Below are positions 19,952-29,603 of a DNA stretch of 35,207 nt, piece after piece. A program made the position numbers and the translations under genes. The notes beneath the pieces were generated by a model. It did not search any database. It had not been told where the DNA came from and saw only the letters and a program-made list of their open reading frames with translations. Positions within the stretch are counted from its first letter, which is position 1, and the number at the start of each line of letters is the position of its first letter. The stretch spans positions 1-35,207 of the forward strand of contig JABSOQ010000023.1 in the NCBI GenBank assembly GCA_013216195.1, in the 5' to 3' direction. The DNA comes from Bdellovibrionales bacterium. Its GTDB lineage: Bacteria > Bdellovibrionota > Bdellovibrionia > Bdellovibrionales > UBA1609.

Positions 19952-21823
19952 ATGAGAATATCCCCGCTCAGGGCATCGCTATGCCTCTTTGTGGCTATGT
20001 TTGCCACCACTACATTTGCCATACAAATCACTTACCAATCTGACGAAGTTGAAGTTAGCTCGTTTGCAAGCGTCTACCAGCGCGTGAGCGGTGGCGCTGT
20101 GAAGGTTTTCAACAGTGGCCTGAAGGCGCAACTTGGCGCTAGCGTAAAGTACACCTACGGTCACCAGCTCTCGTCGCCAGATGGCACCCCACTGTTTGGC
20201 CAAGGCAAGAGCCCTGACGAAGCCACTCAGAATGTTCTGCGGCAACTGATGTCAGCCCTCGAGAACAACAAATCAAGTGGATCGGGCTTTTTCATTGCAG
20301 AGAACCAAAATGGCCACGATTACTTGCTAACCAACGCCCACGTTGTAGACGGAGCTGATTGGGTCGGAATTTTGCCAAGTTTTGTTCGAGGTTCTGTTGA
20401 ACCGATTCGTGCTCAAGTCATTTGGCAGTCTTCTAACTCGATGGTCGACCTTGCGATCTTGAAACTCTCAGGCGATGCGAAAGCACAGGTAGATGCCATT
20501 TACGAAAGATACCCTGGCAAAGAGAAGTACATCTTCCCGTTTGCTGAAGTAGACCTTAGCGGTGACTACAGCGGCAAGAGCATAGCCACGGTATCTAACC
20601 CGCTTGGTAGCCCTGCACACCTCACGCAAGGCTCCGTCGAACAGGTTTCAAACGACATTCTAGATAGACCACAGCTTGCAGATTTGAAGGCAGCAAAGGG
20701 TAGCAGCGGCTCGCCAGTGTTCGACAACCGCGGAACCCTCGTCGGTATCATTTTCGCCGTCTACAACCCGCAAAGTTCAGCGACTGGCCAAAGCAACTCA
20801 ACCGTGTTTTTGCCAGCAAGTGTGATAAAAAAGGTTTTGCTACGTCAGCCCTTGCCGCTTCCGAGTCATGCACTCGTGTCATTGCCAGTGCAGTTCATGA
20901 CCGATCTTGATGCGGCCACTTACAGGTACTTGCAATCCCTTTACCCCGACAAGTACACGCAAGCCTTTGCTGATGTTCAAAATCTACCGGCTAGTTTGGT
21001 CACAGAAGACTGGTACTTCCCAGAAATTGGTGCTGACCTGAAGGCAGGTGATATCGTGCTGGCTGTCGATGGTCAGCCGACGTATATTAAAGACTTCAGC
21101 CAGTCTAGTAAGGTCAGAGTCGTCGAAACTGCTGAGGGCTTACAAGCGTTCACCAACTACCTGATGTTCAAATCAGACACTCGAATTGAGTTTACAGTTA
21201 TCGATGCTGAAACTCGCTCTGAAAAGACCGTCACCATTAATTACGGTGAAGCTCAACTAAATTACAACGCGGAGTTGTCTGCTATCACCGACACCTCAAG
21301 GTTTGATCCTTACTACGCGGTTGGGCCGGTGATATTCTCTGACCTCAACATTTCTTCATTTGCAGTGAGAGGGCCAACAGCTCTTCGCACCTATGCCATT
21401 GGTCGTATCCCTTATGGTGTTGAGATAAGAGCCTTCGACCCCAGCCGTGGCTCTGAGTCACAACGAGCCTCCTCTTACATTGGAGGTACCCATAGAGTTT
21501 TTGGAAGCTCGCTCATGGGTCGTATGCAAAACTCTCCATCGGCATTGAGTCGCGAGCAGGTGGATATTCTTCGACAAGGAGGCCGTAGCGACTTGCTTGG
21601 CTCCGGGTTTGTTGTGGTTACGGCTTTAGATGGCGAGGCGACCCCTGACCTTGAAACCTTCAAGCAATTGATTGCTCAGAAGAGAGAGCTTGGCATTCAG
21701 GTGGTGAGGGTCACTCTTGAGACCTACCTCTCAGACTTTGTCGGCTCAGAAACTGGCTTCTACCTCGACATTGGCGTCGAAGAATCTAGCGACACTGATG
21801 TATTGAACTCCATTTTTGATTGA
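19952..21823 (+). CDS. secreted trypsin-like serine protease (S1C/DegP-like) with PDZ-like regions
   Basis: Signal peptide; triad blocks 'GSGFFIAENQNGHDYLLTNAHVVDGA', 'MVDLAILKL', 'AAKGSSGSPVFDNRGTLVGI'; PDZ-like 'EIGADLKAGDIVLAVDGQPTYIKDF'. Confidence 0.88.
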   Translation: MRISPLRASLCLFVAMFATTTFAIQITYQSDEVEVSSFASVYQRVSGGAVKVFNSGLKAQLGASVKYTYGHQLSSPDGTPLFGQGKSPDEATQNVLRQLMSALENNKSSGSGFFIAENQNGHDYLLTNAHVVDGADWVGILPSFVRGSVEPIRAQVIWQSSNSMVDLAILKLSGDAKAQVDAIYERYPGKEKYIFPFAEVDLSGDYSGKSIATVSNPLGSPAHLTQGSVEQVSNDILDRPQLADLKAAKGSSGSPVFDNRGTLVGIIFAVYNPQSSATGQSNSTVFLPASVIKKVLLRQPLPLPSHALVSLPVQFMTDLDAATYRYLQSLYPDKYTQAFADVQNLPASLVTEDWYFPEIGADLKAGDIVLAVDGQPTYIKDFSQSSKVRVVETAEGLQAFTNYLMFKSDTRIEFTVIDAETRSEKTVTINYGEAQLNYNAELSAITDTSRFDPYYAVGPVIFSDLNISSFAVRGPTALRTYAIGRIPYGVEIRAFDPSRGSESQRASSYIGGTHRVFGSSLMGRMQNSPSALSREQVDILRQGGRSDLLGSGFVVVTALDGEATPDLETFKQLIAQKRELGIQVVRVTLETYLSDFVGSETGFYLDIGVEESSDTDVLNSIFD

Positions 21824-21832
21824 TTTATTTAA

Positions 21833-21852
21833 TGGCAGGTTTCAACCTGCCA
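21833..21852 (+). terminator. hairpin terminator after the serine protease gene
   Basis: TGGCAGGTT-TC-AACCTGCCA followed by caaaatttttg. Confidence 0.65.
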
Positions 21853-21913
21853 CAAAATTTTTGCTGTTGAATCTAAGTCCACCTCAGAACATTCTTACGG
21901 GCGACGAAAAATA

Positions 21914-21945
21914 CCAAAAAAAGAAGAGGCCTCTAACGGGCCTCT
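21914..21945 (-). terminator. terminator for the minus-strand L,D-transpeptidase gene
   Basis: AGAGGCC-TCTAACG-GGCCTCT (21925-21945); the A-rich flank on + gives a T-run on minus. Confidence 0.65.
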
Positions 21946-21985
21946 GATATCATCTGATAATTTTGATTTAGAAACGAGGGTGACT

Positions 21986-22744
21986 CTACCGCTCTCCACT
22001 GAAGTCAGCAAACAGCAGTGAACCACCTGCAATTTTAGTGACCACTGAGTCTTTCACACTCCAAGCCAACACAAAGCAACCCCAGCTTCTTCCCTGAATC
22101 ACATTTCTCTCTTGAACGTAGTCTGAGCCATGCAAAACGATGGCTCTAGGCCTAGCACGCGAGTTGGTACTCGATAGACCGTCTAACCTTATCGAACGAC
22201 CGTACTTGCCATAATAAATCTCAGAAACCCTGTAAAAGCCTTTTGAACTCATGTGAGAGCCTGAGATGTTACTCACCTCTTCAACGTAGCCATCGTGGTC
22301 GCGGTCCCCACCCGAGCCGTGAGCTGTACGAAGCGCCAATACGCTACCGCTGTTCATATCAATTACAAAGAAACGAACTTTGTTAGATCGTTTAGAGAAG
22401 TCGACAACTGTGATGTAGTTCTGGTTCGGAAAGTTACTTTTGTTTTTATCGAACTGACTTAAGGCCGCTGCCAAAAGGTTGTCGGGCACCATGCCGTGCG
22501 GGTCAATATGTGAGTACTTGTTGAATATTGCCAGCGGCAAAACCATATCTTCTGTGACTTCAAAGGAACTGTCACCGAAGGTCTCGTTAAGCTCAATTTC
22601 GGCTCTTTCGACTTCTGCAGCTGTTGGAGTGTCGATGCGGCCCATAGGCTTGATATCAGGCAACCTTTCGAGTTGCTCAGCATTTGCTGCAAAGTTGATA
22701 ACAAAAGTTGATAGTAAAAATAAAATGACTATTCTCATAAGCAT
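21986..22744 (-). CDS. murein L,D-transpeptidase catalytic domain family protein
   Basis: Signal peptide; 'ALRTAHGSGGDRDHDGYVEEVSNISGSHMSSKGFYRV...IVLHGSDYV...GRSWGCFVL' with H...GCF catalytic Cys context. Confidence 0.85.
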   Translation of the reverse strand: MLMRIVILFLLSTFVINFAANAEQLERLPDIKPMGRIDTPTAAEVERAEIELNETFGDSSFEVTEDMVLPLAIFNKYSHIDPHGMVPDNLLAAALSQFDKNKSNFPNQNYITVVDFSKRSNKVRFFVIDMNSGSVLALRTAHGSGGDRDHDGYVEEVSNISGSHMSSKGFYRVSEIYYGKYGRSIRLDGLSSTNSRARPRAIVLHGSDYVQERNVIQGRSWGCFVLAWSVKDSVVTKIAGGSLLFADFSGER

Positions 22745-22953
22745 GCCCCCTAAAAGCGTTACTAAAAGGCTTTTCGGAGCAGATGTTTAAAAAATGAGCT
22801 CAGCTCAAAGGGCTAGACATTTCCTAAACCTTCATAAAGGGGCTTATGTTACGACCCAGATGATGATCTCGTAGATTCTTTAAAAACGAAGCTAGGCTTG
22901 GGGTTTCAACCCTCAACTTGTTGTGGTGCAACTCGAGTGTATTCTGAATGTAT

Positions 22954-22998
22954 TCTTAATAAAAAAAGGCAGCTCTCAAAGCTGCCTTTTTATTAAGA
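22954..22998. terminator. bidirectional terminator
   Basis: TCTTAATAAAAAAAGGCAGC-TCTCAAA-GCTGCCTTTTTATTAAGA, long stem with A-run and T-run flanks. Confidence 0.85.
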
Positions 22999-23015
22999 CT
23001 GAATGAATAAGACAA

Positions 23016-23318
23016 TCAGTCGTCGTCTGGGTGCAAAACGCTTTCGCAAACTCTCCGAGTTGGGAAGCTAGCACCAAAGCATCTTCCGTTTCTTTTTGAA
23101 CATCTTCTCCAACCATCGCCAACATAACGGCACTCGTAGAAACTGTGGTTCAAAAGATCAACATAGTCACCCTCTGCCACTTGAATCGGTTGAATTTGGC
23201 CATCGATTTCCATCATAACTTCGATGGTATCGGTACCGTTCGCCTGTGGTGCTTGGAAGTCTGATGCGAATGCAGCGCTAACAAATAGCACAGCAAATAC
23301 AGCTAGTAGTTTCTTCAT
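23016..23318 (-). CDS. small cysteine-containing secreted protein
   Basis: Signal peptide 'MKKLLAVFAVLFVSAAFAS', mature ~80 aa with four Cys and a basic patch 'YVGDGWRRCSKRNGRCFG'. Confidence 0.75.
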   Translation of the reverse strand: MKKLLAVFAVLFVSAAFASDFQAPQANGTDTIEVMMEIDGQIQPIQVAEGDYVDLLNHSFYECRYVGDGWRRCSKRNGRCFGASFPTRRVCESVLHPDDD

Positions 23319-23487
23319 TATTCCCCCTAAGTTTGTATTCGTTTGTTTATTGTTGTTTAGAAAGAGTTACCACTGGGCTCGCAAAAGGCATAGCCAGCCA
23401 GAAGATTAAGTGTTCTCAAGCTGGTGAGAACACTTTAAGAGAAAAATACTTTGGCCCATCCCATGAAACCAGTAAGTAAAGAATCTG

Positions 23488-26400
23488 CTACTGATCACTC
23501 TCAACTAGAACCTGGCGCCTTTTGGGAGAAAACAAAATATAGGCAGCAGGCACGACATACAGTGTCAGCAGTAACGAGAAGCTGACACCCCCCAACACAG
23601 TGAGAGCCATCGGCACTCGCGTCTCACTGCCCGGCCCCAAAGACAGAGCCGGAGGAATCGCCGCTGCCAATGTCGCGGTTGTCGTCATAAGAATCGGCCG
23701 CAAGCGCACAGGGCAGGCCTCGAGCAAAGCTTCGCCTGTTGCCTTGCCTTGATCTCGAAGTTGATTCGTGAACTCGACTAGTAAGATCGAATTCTTTTTT
23801 ACGATACCCATGGTTAACAAGACTCCTATCACAGAGTAGGCATTCAAACTTTGGCCACCGAAAAACAAGGCAAGTACACTTCCCGTTAAACCAAAAGGGA
23901 TTGCTAAAAACACCAATAGCGGATCGAAAAAAGAGTTGAACTGACTCGACAACACCATGTAGGCCATCACTAAGCCCAGAAGCATAATCAAAATTGCCTC
24001 TCGGCCCTTCTCTTGAGGTGTCGAAGAGAAACGTATGTAGTACTTCTCTGGTAAGACTCTCTTGGCAATCTCTCGAATGCTATCGATAGCAGTACCTTGC
24101 TTGGCTCCTTGGGCCAGACTGCTGTCAACTCGAATTCCTCTAATGCGGTTCTCTCTGAACACATATTGAGGAGTCGCGGTATCCTCAACTTTCACTACTC
24201 GACTCAAAGGCAAGAGCTCGCCTCTATTGTTACGCACCAAGACTGGGTCGAGATCAGTCCGCTTCCTCCTGTTCTTTTCTGCTAACTGAACAAAGATATC
24301 AAACCGGGTGTTGTCTTTGGTATATTGAGCTGCAGCCACTCCCCCGAAAGTGGCATTTATAATACCGGCAATTTCGGCAACCTCTACCCCTCTTGAAATA
24401 GCGGCGGCTCGGTCAGGCACAATCTGAACCTCTGGAAGCTTCCTCACATCATCAGATCGAACTCCAACAAATAGGCCTGTCTCATCCATTTCTTTTTTCA
24501 TCTGAGCGTAAAGCTCTTGCTGAACACTGGCCTCAGGGCCATTGATTGTGTACTCAACTGGAGAGCCTCTTCTCCCACCGAGAGAAGAACCAAACCGGTC
24601 TCTAAGAATAATACGGATACCTTTAATCTCTTTCAGTTGCTTTCTCAGCTGTGCCGCAATTTCAAACTGTGATTGCTGTCGATCTTCAGGATCTTTTAAA
24701 ATGACAACCCCGTTACCACGGTTTCCCTGCCCGCCTTGACCAAAACCTCCGATAGCAACAAACGTTCTGGCAACACCGGGGTGCTCTCTCACAATCTCTT
24801 CGAACCTTGCGACTTTCTCATCAGTGTATTGCATTGACTTGCCCTCTGGGGCCAAAAAGATCACAAACAGCACACTGCGGTCTTGAGGCGGAATGAACTC
24901 ACTCTCTATTCCGCGAAGAGGTATTAAAGAGACTGCGAACACAACGAATGACCCAAAAAGCACTTTCTTTGGGTGATTCAAAGTCCACTGTAGTGATCGA
25001 CTGTATTTTTGTTTCAGCCCTTCGAGCACGCGATCAAAACCTTTGCCAAATGCTGTGATTCGGTTGGGTAGATCTAAAAACTGCGAGCACCTCATCGGAG
25101 CCAGAGTCAGCGCTTCAAGCGAGCTCAATGAAACTGCGACCGCGATTGTGACAGCAAACTCGAAGAAAAAGCGGCCCTCAATACCTTCAATGAATGTGAT
25201 CGGTACAAACACCGACACCAGGGCCAAGGTGGTCGCCAAAACGGCAAAGGTGATCTCACGAGCCCCCTTGAAGGCAGCGTTCACTCTGTCGAAGCCATGC
25301 TGCATATATCGTACGATATTCTCGAGCATAATAATCGCGTCGTCGACCACCACTCCAATGGCCAAAGCCAAGCCAAGGAGTGAAAAGGTGTTAAGGGTAA
25401 AACCAAATAAGTTAATGAAAATAAAAGAGCCTATGATCGCTGTCGGTATGGCTAGTAAAATATTAATCGTGGCTGACCAAGAACCCAGAAAAAGCCAACA
25501 CACAACCGAAGTCAGTAGGGCCGACAGCAACAAAGTGAAGACCAACTCACTTACGCTCTCCCTGATAAACTGAGTTCTGTCGAAGTTCACCTGCAATTCG
25601 ACTCCTTCTGGCAGAGTCTTGTTCAGTTCGGCCAAGCGAAGCTTAACTCGGTCAGCAGTTGCCGCCGCGTTCACACCTCTTTGCTTTTGCACCGCCATAC
25701 TCATTGCTGGGATGCCATTGACTCGTGAGATTCGTCGAAGATTTTCAATACCCTCATACACTTTCGCTACGTCTTTGATTCTCAATGGCACGAAGTTCGG
25801 AGCCCCACCTCTTCGGCTAATCACCATATTTTCAAACTGCTCAACTTCTGTGGCCTCACCCATTATTCGAATGAGATCTTCATCGTCTCCAAACTCTAGC
25901 TTACCGGCTGGAAGCTCTCGGTGCTCACGTCTAATGCTGTCTACAATATCTTGAGCAGTTAACTCATAGCGCTTTAGTTTTTTTGCATCGAGATCGATTC
26001 GAAGCATAGGCTCATGGTAGCCGAAAGGTCTTACCTCGGCGACACCTTGAACTGTTGCCAAGCGATCCCGAATTCTTTCACGAAACAAGATCATAATCTC
26101 TCTAAGTGAGAGTTTCTCAGCCCTCATGGCCACATACATTATAGGCTCATCATCGGCATTAGATTTAGTGATAACTGGGTTTTCTATGGTATCTGGCAGC
26201 TGCCTCTGAGCCCGGGCTAAGAGTGTTTGCGTCTCTTGCAAAGCAAAATCGATATCTCGAGACAACTCAAACTCAATGGTGATCTTCGCACTACCCCGCT
26301 CAGCCAATGAGCTTAAATTTCGAATGCCCTCCATTGACACCAGCACATTCTCTGCTGGCTCAATGATGTCTTTTTCAATCACAACTGGCGAGGCGCCCTC

Positions 26401-26553
26401 GTAGGCATAAGTTACTGTTACCACTGGAAAGTCGACGTCAGGGTTCTCATTGATGCCCATCTGACGAAATGAAATCACACCAAAAAAGATCAGGCCAAAC
26501 ATCAAAACCCATGCAAGTACAGGCCTCTGGATCGAAAGTGAAGACAAACTCAC
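23488..26553 (-). CDS. RND efflux transporter inner-membrane permease (HAE1/AcrB-like)
   Basis: 1021 aa; 'SIQRPVLAWVLMFGLIFFGVISFRQMGINENPDVDFPVVTV', 'GLALAIGVVVDDAIIMLENIVR', 'FGGQSLNAYSVIGVLLTMGIVKKNSILLVEF'. Confidence 0.95.
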   Translation of the reverse strand: MSLSSLSIQRPVLAWVLMFGLIFFGVISFRQMGINENPDVDFPVVTVTYAYEGASPVVIEKDIIEPAENVLVSMEGIRNLSSLAERGSAKITIEFELSRDIDFALQETQTLLARAQRQLPDTIENPVITKSNADDEPIMYVAMRAEKLSLREIMILFRERIRDRLATVQGVAEVRPFGYHEPMLRIDLDAKKLKRYELTAQDIVDSIRREHRELPAGKLEFGDDEDLIRIMGEATEVEQFENMVISRRGGAPNFVPLRIKDVAKVYEGIENLRRISRVNGIPAMSMAVQKQRGVNAAATADRVKLRLAELNKTLPEGVELQVNFDRTQFIRESVSELVFTLLLSALLTSVVCWLFLGSWSATINILLAIPTAIIGSFIFINLFGFTLNTFSLLGLALAIGVVVDDAIIMLENIVRYMQHGFDRVNAAFKGAREITFAVLATTLALVSVFVPITFIEGIEGRFFFEFAVTIAVAVSLSSLEALTLAPMRCSQFLDLPNRITAFGKGFDRVLEGLKQKYSRSLQWTLNHPKKVLFGSFVVFAVSLIPLRGIESEFIPPQDRSVLFVIFLAPEGKSMQYTDEKVARFEEIVREHPGVARTFVAIGGFGQGGQGNRGNGVVILKDPEDRQQSQFEIAAQLRKQLKEIKGIRIILRDRFGSSLGGRRGSPVEYTINGPEASVQQELYAQMKKEMDETGLFVGVRSDDVRKLPEVQIVPDRAAAISRGVEVAEIAGIINATFGGVAAAQYTKDNTRFDIFVQLAEKNRRKRTDLDPVLVRNNRGELLPLSRVVKVEDTATPQYVFRENRIRGIRVDSSLAQGAKQGTAIDSIREIAKRVLPEKYYIRFSSTPQEKGREAILIMLLGLVMAYMVLSSQFNSFFDPLLVFLAIPFGLTGSVLALFFGGQSLNAYSVIGVLLTMGIVKKNSILLVEFTNQLRDQGKATGEALLEACPVRLRPILMTTTATLAAAIPPALSLGPGSETRVPMALTVLGGVSFSLLLTLYVVPAAYILFSPKRRQVLVESDQ

Positions 26554-27830
26554 AGTGTCCTCCCAACCGCGCGAAGCAAAGAAATGTAAAGCAATTTGGC
26601 ATCAAAATACTTGCGGTCGTAAGCCGTTTGAGTTGTGACCAGAGTGTCTAGTGAATTCAACACCTCAAGCTCAGTAACAAGCCCTCTTCTGCGATCTTTC
26701 TCATTTTCTTGATAGCTTGCCTCTGCCGCAGTCACTGCTGTCTTCAATACTGACAGTTCACGCTCTAGGGTTCCAACCTGAACCACAGCAGCAACAACTG
26801 AGGCATTGAGTTGTCTTTTGAGATCCGCTAGCTCTGATTGCTGTTTTCTTAAGTTGATATTTTGAATCTGGTACTCACGGTAATCCTCACCACCAGAAAA
26901 AAGCTCCCAGCTTGCGGTAACTGTGATATCCCACTCTGAGTCGCGTAAAATACCAGCACGATCAAGGTAGTAGTTTCCGTCTAAATCCACAGTTGGAAAG
27001 AAACCACCTCTAGCCTCTTTCTTCTGCGCCTCTGTTTGCTGAATCTGAACTTCAAGCTGCTTGAGCAAAGGGTTGGACTTCGCTTGCTCTAACCAAACCT
27101 GCTTATCAAATGATTCTTTTTCGATAGAGACATCGTCTATCAGGGTCTCATTTGAGCTTTCTGCGCCTATTTGAGCAAAGAACTCTGCTTTGGCTGCCCT
27201 TAAGCGCGACTGCAAGCTCAACAAATCTGACTCGACACTGCTCAACCTCGACTCTGTTGCCAGAACATCAGCTTTACGTACCCTCCCAATTGAGGCGCGC
27301 TTCTTTAAAAAATTGAGATTGCCTTGTAGAAGTTCTTTTTGCCTCTTCTGATTTTTAACATCTGCTTCAGCGATCAAAATGTTGTAAAACTGACTTGCAA
27401 CCTCAAAAAGCAATTGGTTTTCTGCGTCAAGTTTTTGAAGCTTCGCCAGCTCAGGCTGCTTTGAAATCCGGTCTAAAAAAAAGTACTCAGAGGTACCAGC
27501 AAATATAGGCTGGGTTAAGTTGATCAAAGCTGTGTGCTGATAAGCCTCACCAAACCGGGCCTGCACGCCCCCGCCCCCTAGTGCGTCTCGCCAAACGTTG
27601 ATCGACCTGGCGGTGACCGTAGGCGACACTGCTGCCCACGATTGCTTGCTCTGAAGCTCAGCAATTGAAACGTCTCGTTGGGCGTTTTGCACAATGGCCG
27701 TCTTTTTTTTTGCTTGAAGAAATGCCTCTTGGAGAGTCAACCCCTTCGATTGGGATGTCGCCATCAGGCCAAACAGAAGAATCCATGCTTTTTTACCCAT
27801 GCGCTGACGATAGGCTTTTGTCGCGAACAT
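26550..27830 (-). CDS. TolC family outer-membrane protein
   Basis: 'LTLQEAFLQAKKKTAIVQNAQRDVSIAELQSKQSWAAVSPTV', two OEP-type coiled-coil repeats; overlaps the RND gene by 4 bp. Confidence 0.9.
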   Translation of the reverse strand: MFATKAYRQRMGKKAWILLFGLMATSQSKGLTLQEAFLQAKKKTAIVQNAQRDVSIAELQSKQSWAAVSPTVTARSINVWRDALGGGGVQARFGEAYQHTALINLTQPIFAGTSEYFFLDRISKQPELAKLQKLDAENQLLFEVASQFYNILIAEADVKNQKRQKELLQGNLNFLKKRASIGRVRKADVLATESRLSSVESDLLSLQSRLRAAKAEFFAQIGAESSNETLIDDVSIEKESFDKQVWLEQAKSNPLLKQLEVQIQQTEAQKKEARGGFFPTVDLDGNYYLDRAGILRDSEWDITVTASWELFSGGEDYREYQIQNINLRKQQSELADLKRQLNASVVAAVVQVGTLERELSVLKTAVTAAEASYQENEKDRRRGLVTELEVLNSLDTLVTTQTAYDRKYFDAKLLYISLLRAVGRTL

Positions 27831-27851
27831 GGCTAGAGAAATCTTGCTGAC

Positions 27852-28673
27852 TTACAGCAGTTGGGCGAATGCGCTCATGCCTTTTGCCAAGTAAAACGCG
27901 CTGATACCAAACAGCATACGCCAGGCATAGACCCTGAAGCGCTGATCTTCAATCTTCTGTAAGACTTTCTTACCCAAAAAACTTCCAAGAACACTCAAAG
28001 CGATAAATAGCGGCAACATGGCCCAGTACTCACTAGGGATCTCAATTGACGAACCAAACAGGGTTGCAAAGAAAACGACTTTAAAGGCATGCCCGATCAG
28101 AGAGATTGTAGCTTTAGTGCTTACCTGCTCAAAACGATCAGCAGAGGAATGAGCAAAAAACACGTCGATCATAGGCCCCGAAATACCAGCAGTAAAACTC
28201 AAGAAACCTATTGAAAGACCACAGAGTATCTGGTGGCCGGGTCGCAAAATATCCAGCCTCACCTGACTTTTTAGAACATAAGCCAATGGAGGCAGGCTAC
28301 CGAGTAGAACGTACACCCAGGCTTTGTCGAGCTCTGTGGATAACACAGAAAAAACGGCAAAAGTGATTAGCAGACCAAACGTCACCCTGAGCACTGGAGC
28401 CCAGAGAATGTGGTCTTTTAAAAGGTAGGCTCTTGAGCCATTTGATCCAGCCTGAATGATACCGTGAAGTATCGCAGCCGAGGCCACAGGCAGTATCCAG
28501 ACCAGGTAGCCCATTAGAATCAGGCCACCGGCCATTCCGAGAATGCCCGAGATCAGACTCGTTATGAATGTCACTATGGCTAAGCTCAGCAAGCTGACCT
28601 CCTCTGCAAACTCAGAATCGTCGATTTTCAAATATAAATAAATTGAATTAAAAGAATCTATTACTTGCTTCAA
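27852..28673 (-). CDS. sulfite exporter TauE/SafE (TSUP) family permease
   Basis: 'AIVTFITSLISGILGMAGGLILMGYLVWILPVASAAILHGIIQAGSNGSRAYLL' and second-half 'GFLSFTAGISGPMIDVFFA'. Confidence 0.85.
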   Translation of the reverse strand: MKQVIDSFNSIYLYLKIDDSEFAEEVSLLSLAIVTFITSLISGILGMAGGLILMGYLVWILPVASAAILHGIIQAGSNGSRAYLLKDHILWAPVLRVTFGLLITFAVFSVLSTELDKAWVYVLLGSLPPLAYVLKSQVRLDILRPGHQILCGLSIGFLSFTAGISGPMIDVFFAHSSADRFEQVSTKATISLIGHAFKVVFFATLFGSSIEIPSEYWAMLPLFIALSVLGSFLGKKVLQKIEDQRFRVYAWRMLFGISAFYLAKGMSAFAQLL

Positions 28674-28689
28674 AAGAATATGTTAGAAT

Positions 28690-29532
28690 TTGCACAGTAT
28701 GTTGGAACGATTGCAGACCCTTATCGAATTTGAACGGCTCGGCAGCACTGCGGCCGTCGCTGATACGTTGCGAATCACACAACCTTCGGTGAGCAAACGT
28801 CTATCACAGCTAGAGGCAGAGCTAGACCTACCGCTGTTCGAAAAAGTTGGGCGCAACTTAGTCTTAACTGACAGCGCTCGAGCCTTGGTGAACAGATGCA
28901 AGCCGCTAATCTCAGAACTCAAGTCACTCACTCACGAAATCAAACAGACCACGACCACAAACAAAAGTCTTCAGATCGGCGTCTCAGATTCTCTTCTTGG
29001 CTCGTGGGGAGCCATGGCATTTCAAAAGATCCAGAAGCTTAGGCCTGAGGTCTCTCTTTACCTGCATGCCCATAGAGGCCCTAGAGTAGTGTCCTTGGTT
29101 CGCTCTGGAGATTACCAGGTCGGAATGGTAGCTGGGCAACTCAAAGCTTCTTCAGACTTGGTTGAACTTTCCGCCAGAAAAGAGGAGATGGTACTCGTGG
29201 GTGCAAAAGATGGCTCAAGCTCTCTGATTGCTAGTGAAGAGAGCTCTCTGACCTGGAACGAAATAGGACAACAAGTGATCAACCAGGGCTACCGTGTCGA
29301 ACAAAGACTCGAATCATTCTTCGCAGTTGCTCAGATGGCTCAAGCCCGAATGGGAGCAGGCTTGGTGCCCCGCGGGGTCGCTGAGGCGTTGCGTTTGAAG
29401 AACACCGAAATCAAATCTCTTCGCCCAAAAGTTAATCGAACTGTAAAACTGATTGCCCGTAAAACAATTCTTCTTGATCCAGTTGTCAGAGATTGGTCAT
29501 CTGACTTAATCAAACTCTCAAACACGCTATAG
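28690..29532 (+). CDS. LysR family transcriptional regulator
   Basis: N-terminal HTH 'LQTLIEFERLGSTAAVADTLRITQPSVSKRLSQLEAELDLPLFEKVGRNLVLTDSAR'; likely start is the ATG at 28699; divergent from the TSUP gene. Confidence 0.92.
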   Translation: MHSMLERLQTLIEFERLGSTAAVADTLRITQPSVSKRLSQLEAELDLPLFEKVGRNLVLTDSARALVNRCKPLISELKSLTHEIKQTTTTNKSLQIGVSDSLLGSWGAMAFQKIQKLRPEVSLYLHAHRGPRVVSLVRSGDYQVGMVAGQLKASSDLVELSARKEEMVLVGAKDGSSSLIASEESSLTWNEIGQQVINQGYRVEQRLESFFAVAQMAQARMGAGLVPRGVAEALRLKNTEIKSLRPKVNRTVKLIARKTILLDPVVRDWSSDLIKLSNTL

Positions 29533-29603
29533 CAGTCCTGTTCAGAGGCTTTACAATTTTTTGAAGTTTACAGCAAACCACAGAGCACGCCGAGAAGCCC
29601 TAT

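Noticed and set aside
25043-25573. 176-aa plus-strand ORF inside the RND gene
   Set aside because: Antisense shadow ORF over a strongly supported coding region, low-complexity composition.
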